From Nymphaea colorata (taxonomy: Eukaryota; Streptophyta; Magnoliopsida; Nymphaeales; Nymphaeaceae): a stretch of 64,000 nt of DNA. Below are positions 1 through 11,800 of this stretch, in pieces. The stretch lies in contig NC_045150.1 in the NCBI RefSeq assembly GCF_008831285.2, forward strand, positions 9,808,001 through 9,872,000, given 5' to 3'. The position numbers and the translations under genes were made by a program. Under the pieces are notes generated by a model. It searched no databases and was not told the DNA's origin. It worked only from the letters and a program-made list of their open reading frames with translations. Position 1 is the stretch's first letter. Each line of letters begins with the position of its first letter.

Positions 1-1821
1 AAAAACTAGCTATGACGTGGCTTTTTATTTTTTTTAACAACTAAAAGAGTTTTTTTTTTTTACTTAAAAAGTAATTTTCTAACGAGCACTTATTTAACAG
101 AATTTAGAAGCAATGGAAGTATTCAAGTATAAATACTAAAGTAATAAGATTTAGCAGTCTGAGGTTTGAATTCTAGCTGCTAAACAGGTGAGATGACCAC
201 GCATCAGCTTTGGCAAAGATTGTGTTCATAAGATGAGATAGCCTTTGGATGTTTACGAAGGAGTTCGATTAAAAACTAAAACCTTTACATGATTAGGGGT
301 GAGAAGGTGGAGTGTTCTATCCTGCCGCCTCCCATCTTTTCCAATCTCTTTTCTTATATCACCCAACATACCAGGTTTGGTTTTGGTGCCTATAAAAAGC
401 TTAATATAATTGCTTTTGTTGTAAAGTATTAATTTTCTAACTCCACAGGAAGCCACAAGCAGTCGGCGTTTGAAATTAAGAGATAAAGTGCTCTTATATT
501 CCTTCCTAAAAATTCTTGAAGATGATGTTTTTTATGTTTGTGGATACAAATAGTGTTTTATTAATCACATATATTTTATTATTAAAAATATATTTTATAT
601 TAAAAATATATTTTATATTTTAAAAATACTTTTTTTATGTCTAGTTTTAACAAAGTTCTCCTTATACCTCAAGTCCATGTAACAAGAAAACTCTGCACGA
701 GGTCTAGTGCTACTCTCATCCAAACATAGCTTACTTCCGAGTTATGATTGGACCATGAATATAATTGCACCCTGCCGCAAGGCCATGACTATAATTTCAA
801 GATGCAAGCTTTACAACTTCGTGATCTATATATCCTTATCAGAAATCAAACATGGTGCTGTGTTCTTTAAAACGCGGCCATGAATATGTCCCAGTGTTCA
901 TGTTATCAAACACCGTGTTTGGACTCACTTATAGCTCTGCATTGATAACCAACTCAACGACAAATGCATCCTAATCACGTTGGTCTATAACTTTATACAT
1001 ATCAATTGTTTTCAAACAATTAATGCATCCCGAACACATTATTTTGCGAGATAAAAGTAAATAAATCGGTTTTAAACGGAACGTCTAATTTGAAGCATAA
1101 ATCGTGAACCAGTATTTTAATGTAATAACATACTTGGAAAATAATTTACGACACATTTTTCGTCAATATCAGAAAGCCCAAAATCGTAGATGCAAGCATC
1201 GAGATCTTCCCTAGATTGCCGTGACCGACCAAGAAGGCTAGAAAGTCGGAACTGAAAGGGACGCCATGGACGGAAGGGGAATAGGAACGACCAGAACAGA
1301 TCGACGCGTGTAACCGATGAGAAAAATCCGATGGACACGGCTTCATATCTCTCATATGCTGACAAACCGACCGCCAAGGGACGGAGGAGAAAGAAGAACA
1401 AAATTCTCGATTCAGAGGCCAGCCTTCGCTTCAGCGTTCATCCCTCGCAAAAGCTGCCAATCTTTCTCCATCTTTGATGCAGAACACATGCATCTCTTCA
1501 CCTGCCAACTTCAACTCATGGACCAAATAATCTGTGGTAGACAAAAATCTTTCGTATTTCCTTGAAACGTTGAGGGAAGAAAATGGAGGAATACCTCTAC
1601 TGTATCTTAATCAGATTCAGCATTCATTTATGGTGGCCAAAACTGAGATCCAATACGGATCCCGCCCGATTATATGCAAGTTTCGGGTCTTGCGCTCTTC
1701 AGATCTGAGCTTGATTTCAGAGATTCAAGTTGGGCTCTGCCAATCCACTTAAGAAAGATTCCATTAGGTCTAACCCTGAATCTCAAACCAGTAACATTCC
1801 AAGATGTTGTGGAGTGGTGGA
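1..1821. other. AT-rich intergenic DNA without a supported gene
   Basis: Only short open frames without recognisable domains occur here. The segment at about 1170-1450 is less AT-rich than its surroundings and is open in several frames on both strands, which is typical of chance frames. Around 545-640 there are short, nearly repeated ATATTTTATATT-like units. Nothing supports a gene or an RNA. Confidence 0.6.
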
Positions 1822-2203
1822 TAAGGTGAACACCAGCTGAGTCGAGCCTAAGTTTAGCCAGCTCGAGCTCGGCTCGACTAATGAAACCTTGAGCTCGACT
1901 CAGCAATTACGTGTTGAGCTCGAGCTCGAGCTCGACTCGATTAAGGATCGACAAACTTGAAGGAGTTATTATAAAACATTACATAAGTAATTAACGTCAA
2001 TATACCAGTTTTTAAATTAAAAAACAAAAAGTAGTCGGATATTTAAAAAATTGTTACACATCATTTTCAAGCCAAATCGAGCTTTAACAGTTCGAGTTCA
2101 ATAAACTTGAACTCAACTCTATTATTTGAACAATTCTACTCGTAAACTCGAGCTTGATTCGTTAAGCAAATGACTCGGCTCTTCGACTCATTGTTCACCC
2201 TTA
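1822..2203. mobile_element. MITE-like element rich in GAGCTC (hAT-type candidate)
   Basis: The ends form imperfect terminal inverted repeats of about 27 bp. The left end reads TAAGGTGAACACC and continues to GAGTCGAGCC. The reverse complement of the right end reads TAAGGGTGAACAATGAGTCG and continues to GAGCC. The flanking 8-mers are GTGGTGGA (1814-1821) and GTAGTGGG (2204-2211), 6 of 8 identical, compatible with an old 8-bp hAT target duplication. Inside are clusters of GAGCTCGAGCTC on the left and matching CTCGAG/GAGCTT words on the right. No transposase is encoded, so it would be non-autonomous. Confidence 0.6.
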
Positions 2204-3033
2204 GTAGTGGGTAACACTCATTGATTTCAAATTCTCTTCAAAAGGGAGCTCAGGTGGCTTTCAAGGGCGTGCCATAGCTGGTTAGTATGGGAATTGTGCC
2301 GATGATGTGTTGTGTACCTTTTCTGAACTGGAAACAATAGGTATGGAACATTCGAGTTGAAAGATGTGTTATAGACAAATGGGGTCCACTAAATTTCAGG
2401 GACTGGAAGGATAGCAAACAGCCAAAAGAGAGCCCATGTGAAATCTTTTCATGTGAGATCTTTTCTATCAATGAGTACGTCTATTAAGTGGCTTGCTGGT
2501 TGGAAGCTAATTCTTCTCGTCCTGAAAAGAAGCAGACAAAACTAAGAAAACGCCACCCTCCATGGCATCGACCAGTGTATATTCAACCACCTTACCAATT
2601 GACGGTACTGGCCAGGAAAAAGTGGTCTCATCTTTAAAAGGTGCTCAAAAAAGGGGAAGCCAGGAAGTCCTTTTTGTTCCTTTCTTTCTATCGAACCATG
2701 TCCACCCACATCACCAAATTGACAGTTACCAGTAAACTCATTTTCTACCTCTAAAATCGACTTTCTGATTACTGTTAGATTTGTTTCACCTTTCAATTCC
2801 CTGTTTCCGCTATCATTTTCATTGACTGGTAAAAATGGGTTTACTGAAACACTTAATTAAGATAAAGGGGGGAGATTACCTTACCTGAACACCGTCTTAT
2901 TAAGCTAGAAAAATCTTCTACAGGTAAAAGACAACGCCTAGAAACATGTAAGCAAGAAACATATCATAGTACCTTATGTTTGAAGAAATTACTTAATAAA
3001 AGGCCATGAACCTTTTCTAGATCAATGAATAAG

Positions 3034-3069
<36 letters not shown>

Positions 3070-3182
3070 CAATGTAATTCTCAATTTTTTTTTTCTTAAC
3101 ACGGGCACCAGACGTTTGAAGACCCATGCAGTATAGAAGTGCGATTGGGGTCATTCAGTATGTTACCTTCACAACCAAATAT

Positions 3183-3249
<67 letters not shown>

Positions 3250-4639
3250 CCAACAAAGCTTGTTGCACCATCTCTTTAAAGAACACTGGCAGATTGTTAA
3301 ATGTGTTTTAAGATATATTAGAAGCACCATTAGCTATGAATTCAAAAATATTTGAAATTTCCTCATGTAAATTTGTAGCCTCAGCATATTCTGATGCTGA
3401 CTAGGGAGGACAACTTGATTGCAAACAACACATCAATAGGGGCTTTGCAGTCTTCCTTCGCACCAAGTCTTATTTCATGGAAGTAAATTAATAAGCAACA
3501 AACAATAGCTAGCTAGATATAAAAAGAACTAGTAGGGCCAGACTTTGAAATCATTTGGCTAAAGCAAATACTGATTAAATTAGGCATGCCAAGCACTTAG
3601 CCCCTCCCTTTTGGTGCTCCAACAGTGGGGCAACCTGTCGTGTTGTTAATCCTGTATTTCATGTCAGAGCGGGACATATATATATATATATATAGTCGTT
3701 TTATTTGAGAATTAAGTATCAAGACTAGGAGTTCAAGTAAAGGTTATTCTTTCATAACATCATATTGCCAAAACATACTTAGCAAGCCATTTACAGGTCT
3801 ATCAATATTTGTTTTTTGGAAAGTTCTATGAATATTTTATAGGGAAGCTAAATCTTTTCAGTTTCAGTTGAGGAAGCCAGGAAGGATACTAGGACGCCGA
3901 TGAAGAAAACGAAGGACGAGCCTACTTTATACAACCACCACCTTGTCAAACAAGAAAATCTTCTACAAGGACGACGAAGTCTAATATCATGGAAAGATGG
4001 TTCTCAACAGCAAAAATCAAGGAATTAGATCGCATTACATGATGTCAATAAAGATTGTAAACAATCTTGTACATGGAGAAATTATTAATAGAAGACCACA
4101 ATAGAGTAGCTCTATTGTCGCTGGTAAATTTGTTGACAAATAGCAAATTTCTAGTAATGGAAGATGCATGGAGAATATTGTTTAAAGAGAACTGATTGCA
4201 GGAGAATCACACAATAAAATTTCCGACATGAGAAATAACCAGATCACCTGTACTGTTGTTGATCTTGACTTTATTCATTGCCATCATATGTAGCTGGCAT
4301 TATGTGACACCATGATTCAGTACCATCCGCCATCTTCAATCCTTAGTTCATTTATGACATAGTTGGCTTCAAGTTTGTTTGGCAGCCCTAAGAATACATG
4401 TATTATGCACTTTAAGGCACCATAACTTTGTTTACGACAAACCCGACAGGCAGTACAGTAGTTTGCTGCAATATGGTCTTGATTTCCCCAAAAAAAAAAC
4501 AAGTTCCTCCTGAAGTATGATTCCTGAAGCTAGAAGTCTGACCATATGATTTTTTTAGGAAAAGTCCATGATTTCCTTTGAATTAGTATCAATGAGGTTG
4601 GATGTATAGTTTTAAGGTGAGATTCACCATCGACAATTC
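2204..4639. other. Intergenic DNA with microsatellites
   Basis: No supported gene. It contains a (GA)n tract at about 3032-3064 and a compound (TA)n(TG)n tract at 3185-3247, plus a shorter (TA)n near 3676-3693. The remaining sequence is AT-rich with frequent stops in all frames. Confidence 0.6.
3185..3247. repeat. Compound (TA)n(TG)n microsatellite
   Basis: About 31 bp of TA repeats run directly into about 31 bp of TG repeats. The short open frame across it encodes only Ile-Tyr and Cys-Val dipeptides and is not a gene. Confidence 0.95.
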
Positions 4640-5664
4640 AATCTCAGTCATAGTTTCAGTTTCTTGAAGTTGGGCCGCAGGTATAAGGAGTGCACCGAGT
4701 AAGTCTTCAAAGGAAACAGTATTTATTTGAGTGTTAAGAGCAGTTTTAAGTGATCCATGTACATGAGCAGGTAAACTGAATAAGATATAAAGCTTTCAGT
4801 TCAGGCTCAAGTGCCAATGGTATTGATGGACAAAGATGTTTAACCGTACACACATCAACAATGGATTATGATTCTGTCCTTAATCCTTGTGATTTGCTGA
4901 ATTCAAGCTTCAAATCTAGCAGCATAACTTTTTTTACTGTATTCCAAACTCCAAATGATGTAAAGGCCAATAACTTGGCTAAAATTTTGGGCCTTTAAGG
5001 GAAGAGAAGATCCAAATCAGCAAGAGCTAATCCTTTGCCATTCTTAAAAACTGATACTTTTGATTTCTGAGGCCTTGTCCTATCCATTCATTCGGACAAG
5101 GTTTAGACCTGTTGACATAACCCTTTACATAAGGTATGGAAGAAATTGATGTTCTCATAACAAGAAATTATCTGCTCCATCCTTAACTGCTAAAGGTGTT
5201 GTGTAGATTTGAACGGGCAACAAGAATGGGTAGTCTAACCTGAGGCTGTCCTGATTTTAGGATTTAGGCCTCCAATGTTCTTTGTATCCGAACTAGTTTC
5301 TGCTGTGTTGCTGTGGGACATTGCAGCAGCATTTTGTTAAGCGCTGACCTGCCTTGGTGCTTCGATACCATGTAACTTTTTTGCAAGCAGGAAGAAGAAG
5401 AGCACAAAAAGAACACAATCTCAATCTCACTATAACGTTTTCATGTGATTGAAGATTGCTCTGTTGTTTCCTTTGTAGTGTTTTGAATACAGTTTTTTTA
5501 AGTTTTCCTCCTTTGATTTTGATTTACAGCTATCAGAGATCAGATCACTTGGAGATAGCAATTACAGGAGGAAGATTTTCTGTTACAGCAGAGAACTTTC
5601 CATGTTCATCCGCTACAGGTCTATTAGTTTTAGCAACATCAATCTTGATTGTTGCCTTATAACA
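4640..5664 (-). mobile_element. Degenerate Ty1-copia-type fragment: 5' LTR, PBS and leader
   Basis: Read on the minus strand, 5664 down to 5371 looks like a 294-bp LTR that begins TGTTATAAGG and ends TTACA. It is followed immediately by TGGTATCGAAGC (5370-5359), a close match to the usual plant primer-binding site TGGTATCAGAGC for the 3' end of initiator tRNA-Met. The DNA further along (to about 4640) gives only short broken frames, consistent with a decayed leader and gag. I found no second LTR, so the element is truncated or rearranged. The LTR plus PBS combination is the real evidence; the internal gag is inference. Confidence 0.55.
5371..5664 (-). repeat. Putative 5' LTR (minus strand) of the copia fragment
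   Basis: It begins TGTT and ends with ACA on the minus strand and abuts a near-canonical tRNA-Met primer-binding site. No partner LTR was found within several kb on the lower side. Confidence 0.5.
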
Positions 5665-6050
5665 ATGCCCTCCATGAGTGCAGCTGGATGTAGATAGGTT
5701 TCCTCTTTGACAAACACACTCCTTTCTTTCCAAGTAAACAAGTGAAGAGAGGGAGGAGCGGCTCATCATGATGTAGGTCATATGTGATCAAACCACATAA
5801 AACTTTTTGTGTATTTCTTGTTAATGTGTCTTTTTTTGCTTCAGACAGGAACTATAAAAGAACAAGGGGGAAACCAATTAGAAAGAAAGTAAAATTTATA
5901 AAAACAGTAGAAGGATACAGACATTATCATATGAAAGACAAAACAAAGGATTCAGCAACTTGTCCCTTAAAAGTTCTAACAAGAGAACTATCTTTATCAA
6001 CTACAGAGCTCTCCAAAGGAGCTCAATACTTATTCTGCAGGGAGCATGAG
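5665..6050. other. Spacer downstream of LEA14-1
   Basis: AT-rich sequence between the copia LTR and the stop codon of the first LEA14 gene. It must hold that gene's 3' untranslated region. The plus-strand open frame running from here into the gene is antisense to LEA14 exon 2 and is not a gene. Confidence 0.5.
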
Positions 6051-6841
6051 CTAAAAGATATCAGACAGAGTAGGAAGCTTGATCTCTCCCGCATTGGTAA
6101 GGGGAAGTGTGAAGTGCCCCACAATGGGGAGGTGCATAGAGAACCCAAGATGCAGTTCATAGTCGATGTCCCAATCCTTGCCAACATCCTTCGCTAAGCT
6201 CAGCAGGACGTCATAGGGAATATTCACAGGAACCTCCAAGTTCGTTGACTTGTTCGCAACGATCGAACCAGGGTCACGGATCACCCCTGAAGCAATCTCC
6301 CTGGACATTGCACCAACAAATAGAATGAGAGATGGTCAAATTAACACAGCCAACGTAGCTAGAACAAGCATACATGAAATATCCAGCAAGGAAAGGTAGA
6401 TACTGCCAAGAAATGACAAAATCCATTAAAGATCTCCTGAAATTGAAACATACATATGATTAAAAGCGTACATGCCCTGCATATCCCTTTTAAGATGTAT
6501 AATAGCCGCACACGGGAGTTAATGGAGCTTTCATATTCCAATCTTTATTTAAAACTTGCAGTTAGATGATATAATAAAGCTAAGCTAATCAATAGAAATC
6601 GATCAGCCTGACAGAGAAGAGATAGAGACCAAGACCTCTTGGCGCTCTTGAGGGAATAGGAGATCTTGCCAATGGGGATGTCATGGTCGTAGGGGTTGGC
6701 AATGGCAACGGTGCTGTGGAAGGTAGCGAACTGCCGGGTTACCCCCTTGAACGACACATCTTTCACCTCCGCCTCCGGCTTCTTCACGCTCGCCAACTTA
6801 TCCGCCACGAAATTCTTAGCCTTGTTTACCAGCTGAGCCAT
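6051..6841 (-). CDS. LEA14: LEA14-type desiccation protein (WHy domain), copy 1
   Basis: The gene has two exons: 6841-6636 (206 nt) and 6300-6051 (250 nt), joined by GT..AG inside an Arg codon (AAG AG/G GAG), giving 151 residues. The protein starts MAQLVNKAKNFVADK, the typical LEA14 head, and the exon 2 part contains GVIRDPGS, then DWDIDYEL and the end GEIKLPTLSDIF. All of these are hallmarks of the LEA14 / water-stress-and-hypersensitive-response (LEA_2) family, whose members are about 150 residues long and fold as a beta sandwich. Proteins of this family are cytosolic, accumulate in drought, salt and cold, and are thought to stabilise other proteins. The start was chosen because the open frame extends upstream only as an Arg/Glu-rich tail that is not conserved. 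A CT-rich tract upstream (about 7040-7075) fits a plant 5' leader. A paralogue lies 9 kb away in the same orientation. Confidence 0.94.
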
Positions 6842-8020
6842 AATTCGTTTTCTTCTTATTTTCTCTCCCTCTTCTCCCCTTCGTCTCCGCCTCCTATCTT
6901 TTTCGTCGAATTTATAATTTGTAAGTTCGGAGACGTGAGATCTGGAAGCGGTTCGCAAGCATGCGTGTAAGAAGATGGCGCGGTAGAGTTTCCGTAACCA
7001 CATGACTTCGGGACACGTTAGAGAGCATTTATGGATCCCATTCTCCTCTCTCTCCCTCCCTCTTTCTCTCTCTGAAAGAGACCATATTGCGATCCGCTAA
7101 ATGTTCAGATGCAGATGAGCTCGAATAATCAATTTGTCACATCTGTCTTTGGTAACTTTTCACCAGAATATGTGTCGCATCTCACATAATATATATAATT
7201 TTCCTTATTCTTAGAGATTAGAGAGACTGTGATACTCGATCTGATATTGTTGAACTTTCCTTCCCAGTTTCCAATTTATTTGCATCAAAATTTCTGCTTC
7301 ACCTTATGCACTTTCTGAGCTAAAAAGGCTGGTGCATGGCACAAATAAGGGTTGTCTTAGTGCCTATTTGCACGGCCTTATGAAACTTTGGAAAGGAAAG
7401 CTTTCTACTTTTAACCCCGTCTTTGCTTATAGATTTTGAAAATAGTGACCATTTTAAAACTTTAATAAAGGTCATAATGTTCAATTTTAGCAGCAATTTT
7501 CTTTCAATAATCTTCTTTCGTCACAAAATAGAGATAGTTTGTGTGAGTAAATGATGATTTATATATAAAGTGAAAGAGAGAGTTTGTGTGAGTAAAAGAT
7601 GATTTTGGTTTTCAAAGTCACCCAACCATTTAACCAGCGGTAATCATCTAAAGCAAATGAATAATTGAAAGAAAAACAAGAAAAAAATATACGAACTGAA
7701 ACTACCCATTGCCTTTTTTTTTTAATTCATCATGTTCCATAATGTAAATTCATGGATTCAAACATGTATATTCTGCATGGCCAGATCTGCCTTCATCATT
7801 AAGATGTACAAACCAAATCCATGAATATAAATGCTTGGAAATCACTGACATCTAACGGATCTATTGGATTTCATGACTCTAATTTTCAGTTGATTCAAAA
7901 CCATTGACCTTAATGCGCCCTTATAAAATTTTGATTGGTGCATTATTTTTCATTTTTATAAAGAGAACAACCTTCTGCAATTAAAGTCAGTAAAAAGGTT
8001 AAAAAATCCTGTCGAACTGC
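6842..8020. other. Upstream region of LEA14-1 and intergenic DNA
   Basis: It contains the promoter side of the first LEA14 gene, with a CT/GA-rich stretch at about 7040-7080. From about 7150 it is AT-rich. A short direct repeat of GAGAGTTTGTGTGAGTAAA-like sequence occurs near 7535-7600. No gene is supported. Confidence 0.5.
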
Positions 8021-8266
8021 GTGAGTGCAAATATTGTCCGGCAAATAACAATGGAGGGAGGAGTTAGTATCGGAAGAATAAGAAAGGTCAATGCGGGCAA
8101 CTTGATCTTTTTGGGTTGTAAATTGATCTCTGCCACTAGTCTTTGGCATCCCATTTGCACGAAGATATATTTTAAAAAGAAAGGGGCCTGGTTTAGCAGT
8201 GTTGGCACCAATTCTTTGCCCTTGTTCAAAGACATTATGCATGCTTGGAGAACGATTGGTGATGAG
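8021..8266 (+). pseudogene. LINE-type non-LTR retrotransposon remnant, left part
   Basis: The open frame resembles the C-terminal side of plant LINE ORF2 proteins, which commonly read GGLxIxxIRxxNxALL..W, then LW..I...KY, then IxxxISWxVGNG. Here it has GGVSIGRIRKVNAGNL, then TSLWHPICTKIYF, then HAWRTIGDE. The frame ends exactly at the 5-bp duplication of the copia insertion and resumes in the same frame at 14875 with ISWGEKQENL. It is short and has no catalytic domain, so it is a decayed fragment. The LINE assignment is by motif pattern only. Confidence 0.5.
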
Positions 8267-8669
8267 TGTTGGAACTTTGCGAGGAATCAAAGATAGCGCA
8301 CAAAAAACGAAAATGCAGAAATCGAAAATAAGCATTCATGATTCATGTGTTTCATAAGGGCGGAAGAAGAACCTGTAGAGGCGACCACCGACTAAATGTC
8401 GGCGGCTGTTGGAAGAACGGCTATAGTCCCCATAGAGTCGTTTCCCAGCGCCATTGGCGATGGCGGCAGCGGCAATGGGTTTCTCTCCTCAGTCATGGCA
8501 GCCCAGTGATGGGAACAAGCAATTCACGTATGGCTAAGGGGACCGATTACCCAAACGGTAAAAACTGAATGTGTCTCACACCATCAAGACACAAGTATTT
8601 ATACTTAGGGTCTGAAACGGATATGGACCCGTATCGACGCAGGACTATCCAGATGGAGAAATCCCAACA
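8267..8669 (-). repeat. 3' LTR of the copia element
   Basis: It is 403 bp, the left-hand copy, bounded by TG..CA and preceded by the target duplication ATGAG. A purine-rich tract (AGTGGGAGAT on the minus strand) borders its inner edge, as expected for the plus-strand primer. Confidence 0.95.
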
Positions 8670-8869
8670 ATCTCCCACTAGTCCAAGTCGATATCGAGGG
8701 TAAACAAAATGAATGGACTAGCCTTAAAATCCATTCCAAGGTCTCACCTTGTTGTCTTACAAAACTTCTCAACAAACAAATGAGAAGACAAAATAAATAG
8801 ACAACAAACTTAATAAGAATCAACAAACTGTATGTGATCACATTCATAAATGTTTGCATAATAGTGTGT

Positions 8870-11800
8870 TTACATTGAACTACACAAACTCATCCTCTTA
8901 ACATGTTCAAAAAACATATCAGATGCTAGCGCTTTAGTAAGAGGATCTGCAACCATATCCGTAGTCCCAATGTGTTGAATACACACTAGTTGATTCTCTG
9001 TCCTTTCCGTAACAACAAAATACTTAAGTTCCATATGCTTACAAGAAGTAGTACTTTTGTTGTTATTGGAAAAAGACATTGCAGTTTCATTATCACAGTG
9101 AACCTTAAGTGGTCTATCAATAGATTCCACTACCTTGAGCTGTGAAATGAAATTTCTTATCCAAATTGTCTGTGATGTAGTCTCATATAATGCAATGAAT
9201 TCTGCTTCCATGGTGTGAGCAGCAGTCACAGTCTGCTTTTTACTCCCCCATGAGATGGCACCTCCTGATAGAAGAAAATCAAAAACCAGTAGTAGACTTT
9301 CTACTATCGGTACATCCTCTAAGATCGGCATCAGAATAGTCAATCACTTCTAAATGGTCCACATTGCGATATGTCAACATGTAATCTTTTGTCCCTTGCA
9401 AGTACCGCATGACTCTCTTTACGACCTTCCAATGTGCCATGCTTGAATTAGACTTAAATCTACCAAGCATGCCAACAGCAAAGGAAATGTCAGGCCTAGT
9501 GCAAATCTGCGCATACTGCAAGCTGCCAACTACTGATACATATGAAATGTTGATCATTTGTGCCTTTTCAAATTCGCCCTTTGGACAATCATTTAGGCTC
9601 AATTTATCACCTTTAGCTATGAGTGCTGAAATAAGAGAACAATTCTCCATCCCATATCTTTTAAGAACTTTATTGATGTATGCTGATTGGGAGAGACTTA
9701 AAACACATTTAGATCTGTCTCGACGAATCTCAATGTCGAGAACAAATGAAGCTTCACCTATGTCCTTCATCTCAAAATGAGATGCGAGAAAATGTTTGGT
9801 CTCTATTAGCAATTGAAGATCATTTGAAGCAAGCAAAATGTCATCCACGTATAAATTCAAAATTATGAACTTACTCTTACATGTCTTAAGATACACACAT
9901 CGATCAATGATGTTTTCTGTAAACCCAAAAGTCGTAATGACTTCGAAAAACTTAATGTACCATTGACGTGAGGCTTGTTTAAGTCCATAAATCGCTTTAT
10001 TAAGCTTGTAAACCAAATGATTTTTACCACTCTCAGAAAACCCTTGAGGTTGATCCATATATACCTCTTCATCCAAATCACCATTCAAGAAAGCTGTTTT
10101 CACATTCATCTGATGTAGCTCTAAGTCAAAATGAGCTACAAGTGCAAGGACAATCCTCATTGACTCTTTATCAGAGACAATTGACTATTTATCAGAGACA
10201 ATATGATGTCTCAATATAGTCAATGCCCTCTATTTGTACGAATCCTTTAGCAACCAATCTTACCTTGTATATCTCTATGTTGCCTTTAGAGTCCCTCTTG
10301 GTCTTATAGACTCATTTACATCCTACAGGTTTTACTCCTTCAAGCAACGACACAAGGCTCCATGTCTGATTTTTAGCCATAGAGTCAAGCTTTTTTTTCA
10401 TGGCGTTAATCCAGTGTCTGTATTGTTTGTTTTCAACGGCTTCAATGAACGTGAAAGGATAACATCTATGAAATCACTAGGCTCTTGTACGTATACCACA
10501 TAATCTAATGATATGGCAGATCTCTTGGCCCTTGTAGTTCTATGAACAGGGATCTGATGCATTGTCTGTATGATTTGCATTCATGTCATCACGAGAGACA
10601 ACATAATCATACACATTTACATTCTCTTTATCAGGTCTACATTCAGTATCATGTATTTCCTCAAAAGTGAGGTTTTGTAATGCATCTAACCCAAATGAAT
10701 CATTTTCTAGGAACTTAGCCTTATCTGTTTCCACAATATGTGGTGTATGAGATGGACAATAAAACCTATAGCCTTTCGATCTTTCTGGATAACCAATAAA
10801 GAAACCAATGGTTATTCTAGAATCAAAAGCTTTTATGTATAGGTTATACAATTTAGCTTCAGCAGGACATCTCCATATGTGCATATAAGAAAGAGAAGGT
10901 TTCCTACCTGTCCATAACTCGTAAGGAGTTGTAGGAACAACTTTAGTAGGAACCCTATTTTGGATATGCACTGTTGTCCTGAGAGCTTCACCCCACAAGG
11001 TTAGAAGGAGAGTAGAGTAATTTAACATAGCTCTAACCATTTCTTTAAGCGTATGATTTCTTTTTTCAGCAACACCATTTTGGTAGGCACTGTTTGGCAT
11101 AGTGTATTGAGGCACAATGCCTTCTTCCTTTAGAAACTGCGCTAATGGTCCCTCCCTTTGTCTCATCTCAATGAACCTACCATAATATTCACCACCTCTA
11201 TCTAACCTGACTATATTGATAATCTCACCGGTTTGTTTCTCTACTTCTTTCTTATAGTCCTTGAAAACTTGACACACATCGGATTTTTCAAAGATTAAGT
11301 AGAGATGCAAATACCAAGAATAGTCATCTATAAAGGTGTCAAAATACTTTTTGCCTGTGTAATAAGGAGGGAAAGGTCCACAAACATCTGTGTGAACAAT
11401 TCTTTATTTTTTCAGTACATCGCTCGGTACCTTCTATATATATGTTAGTTTGTTTTGTCTTTATGCAATCTACACATATGTCGTTATCTGTAAAATCAAG
11501 AGATCGTAAGATCCCTTCACTTATGAGTCTCCTTATTCTCTTTTCAGAGATATGACCCAAACGGCGGTGCCATAGCATGTATCAATCATTCTTTATGGTA
11601 CTACGCTTATTACCACTTATACAATGACTAGAAACCAACAATTCAAGAGATTGGATCTTCACATTCAATTTGTACAAACCATCACACAAAATAACAGAAC
11701 CAATTTCAACAAGATCTTTATAAATGAACATCTTTGAATTCTCAAACTTTAAGCAGAAATCAAATTTGTCCAGTCTTGATACAGAAATTAAGTTTCTACT

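Noticed and set aside
3032..3064. GA repeat as a possible regulatory GAGA element
   Set aside because: No gene is nearby, so it is treated as a simple microsatellite.
5784..6197. 137-codon plus-strand frame overlapping LEA14-1
   Set aside because: Its right half is antisense to the conserved LEA14 exon 2, and its protein shows no domain.
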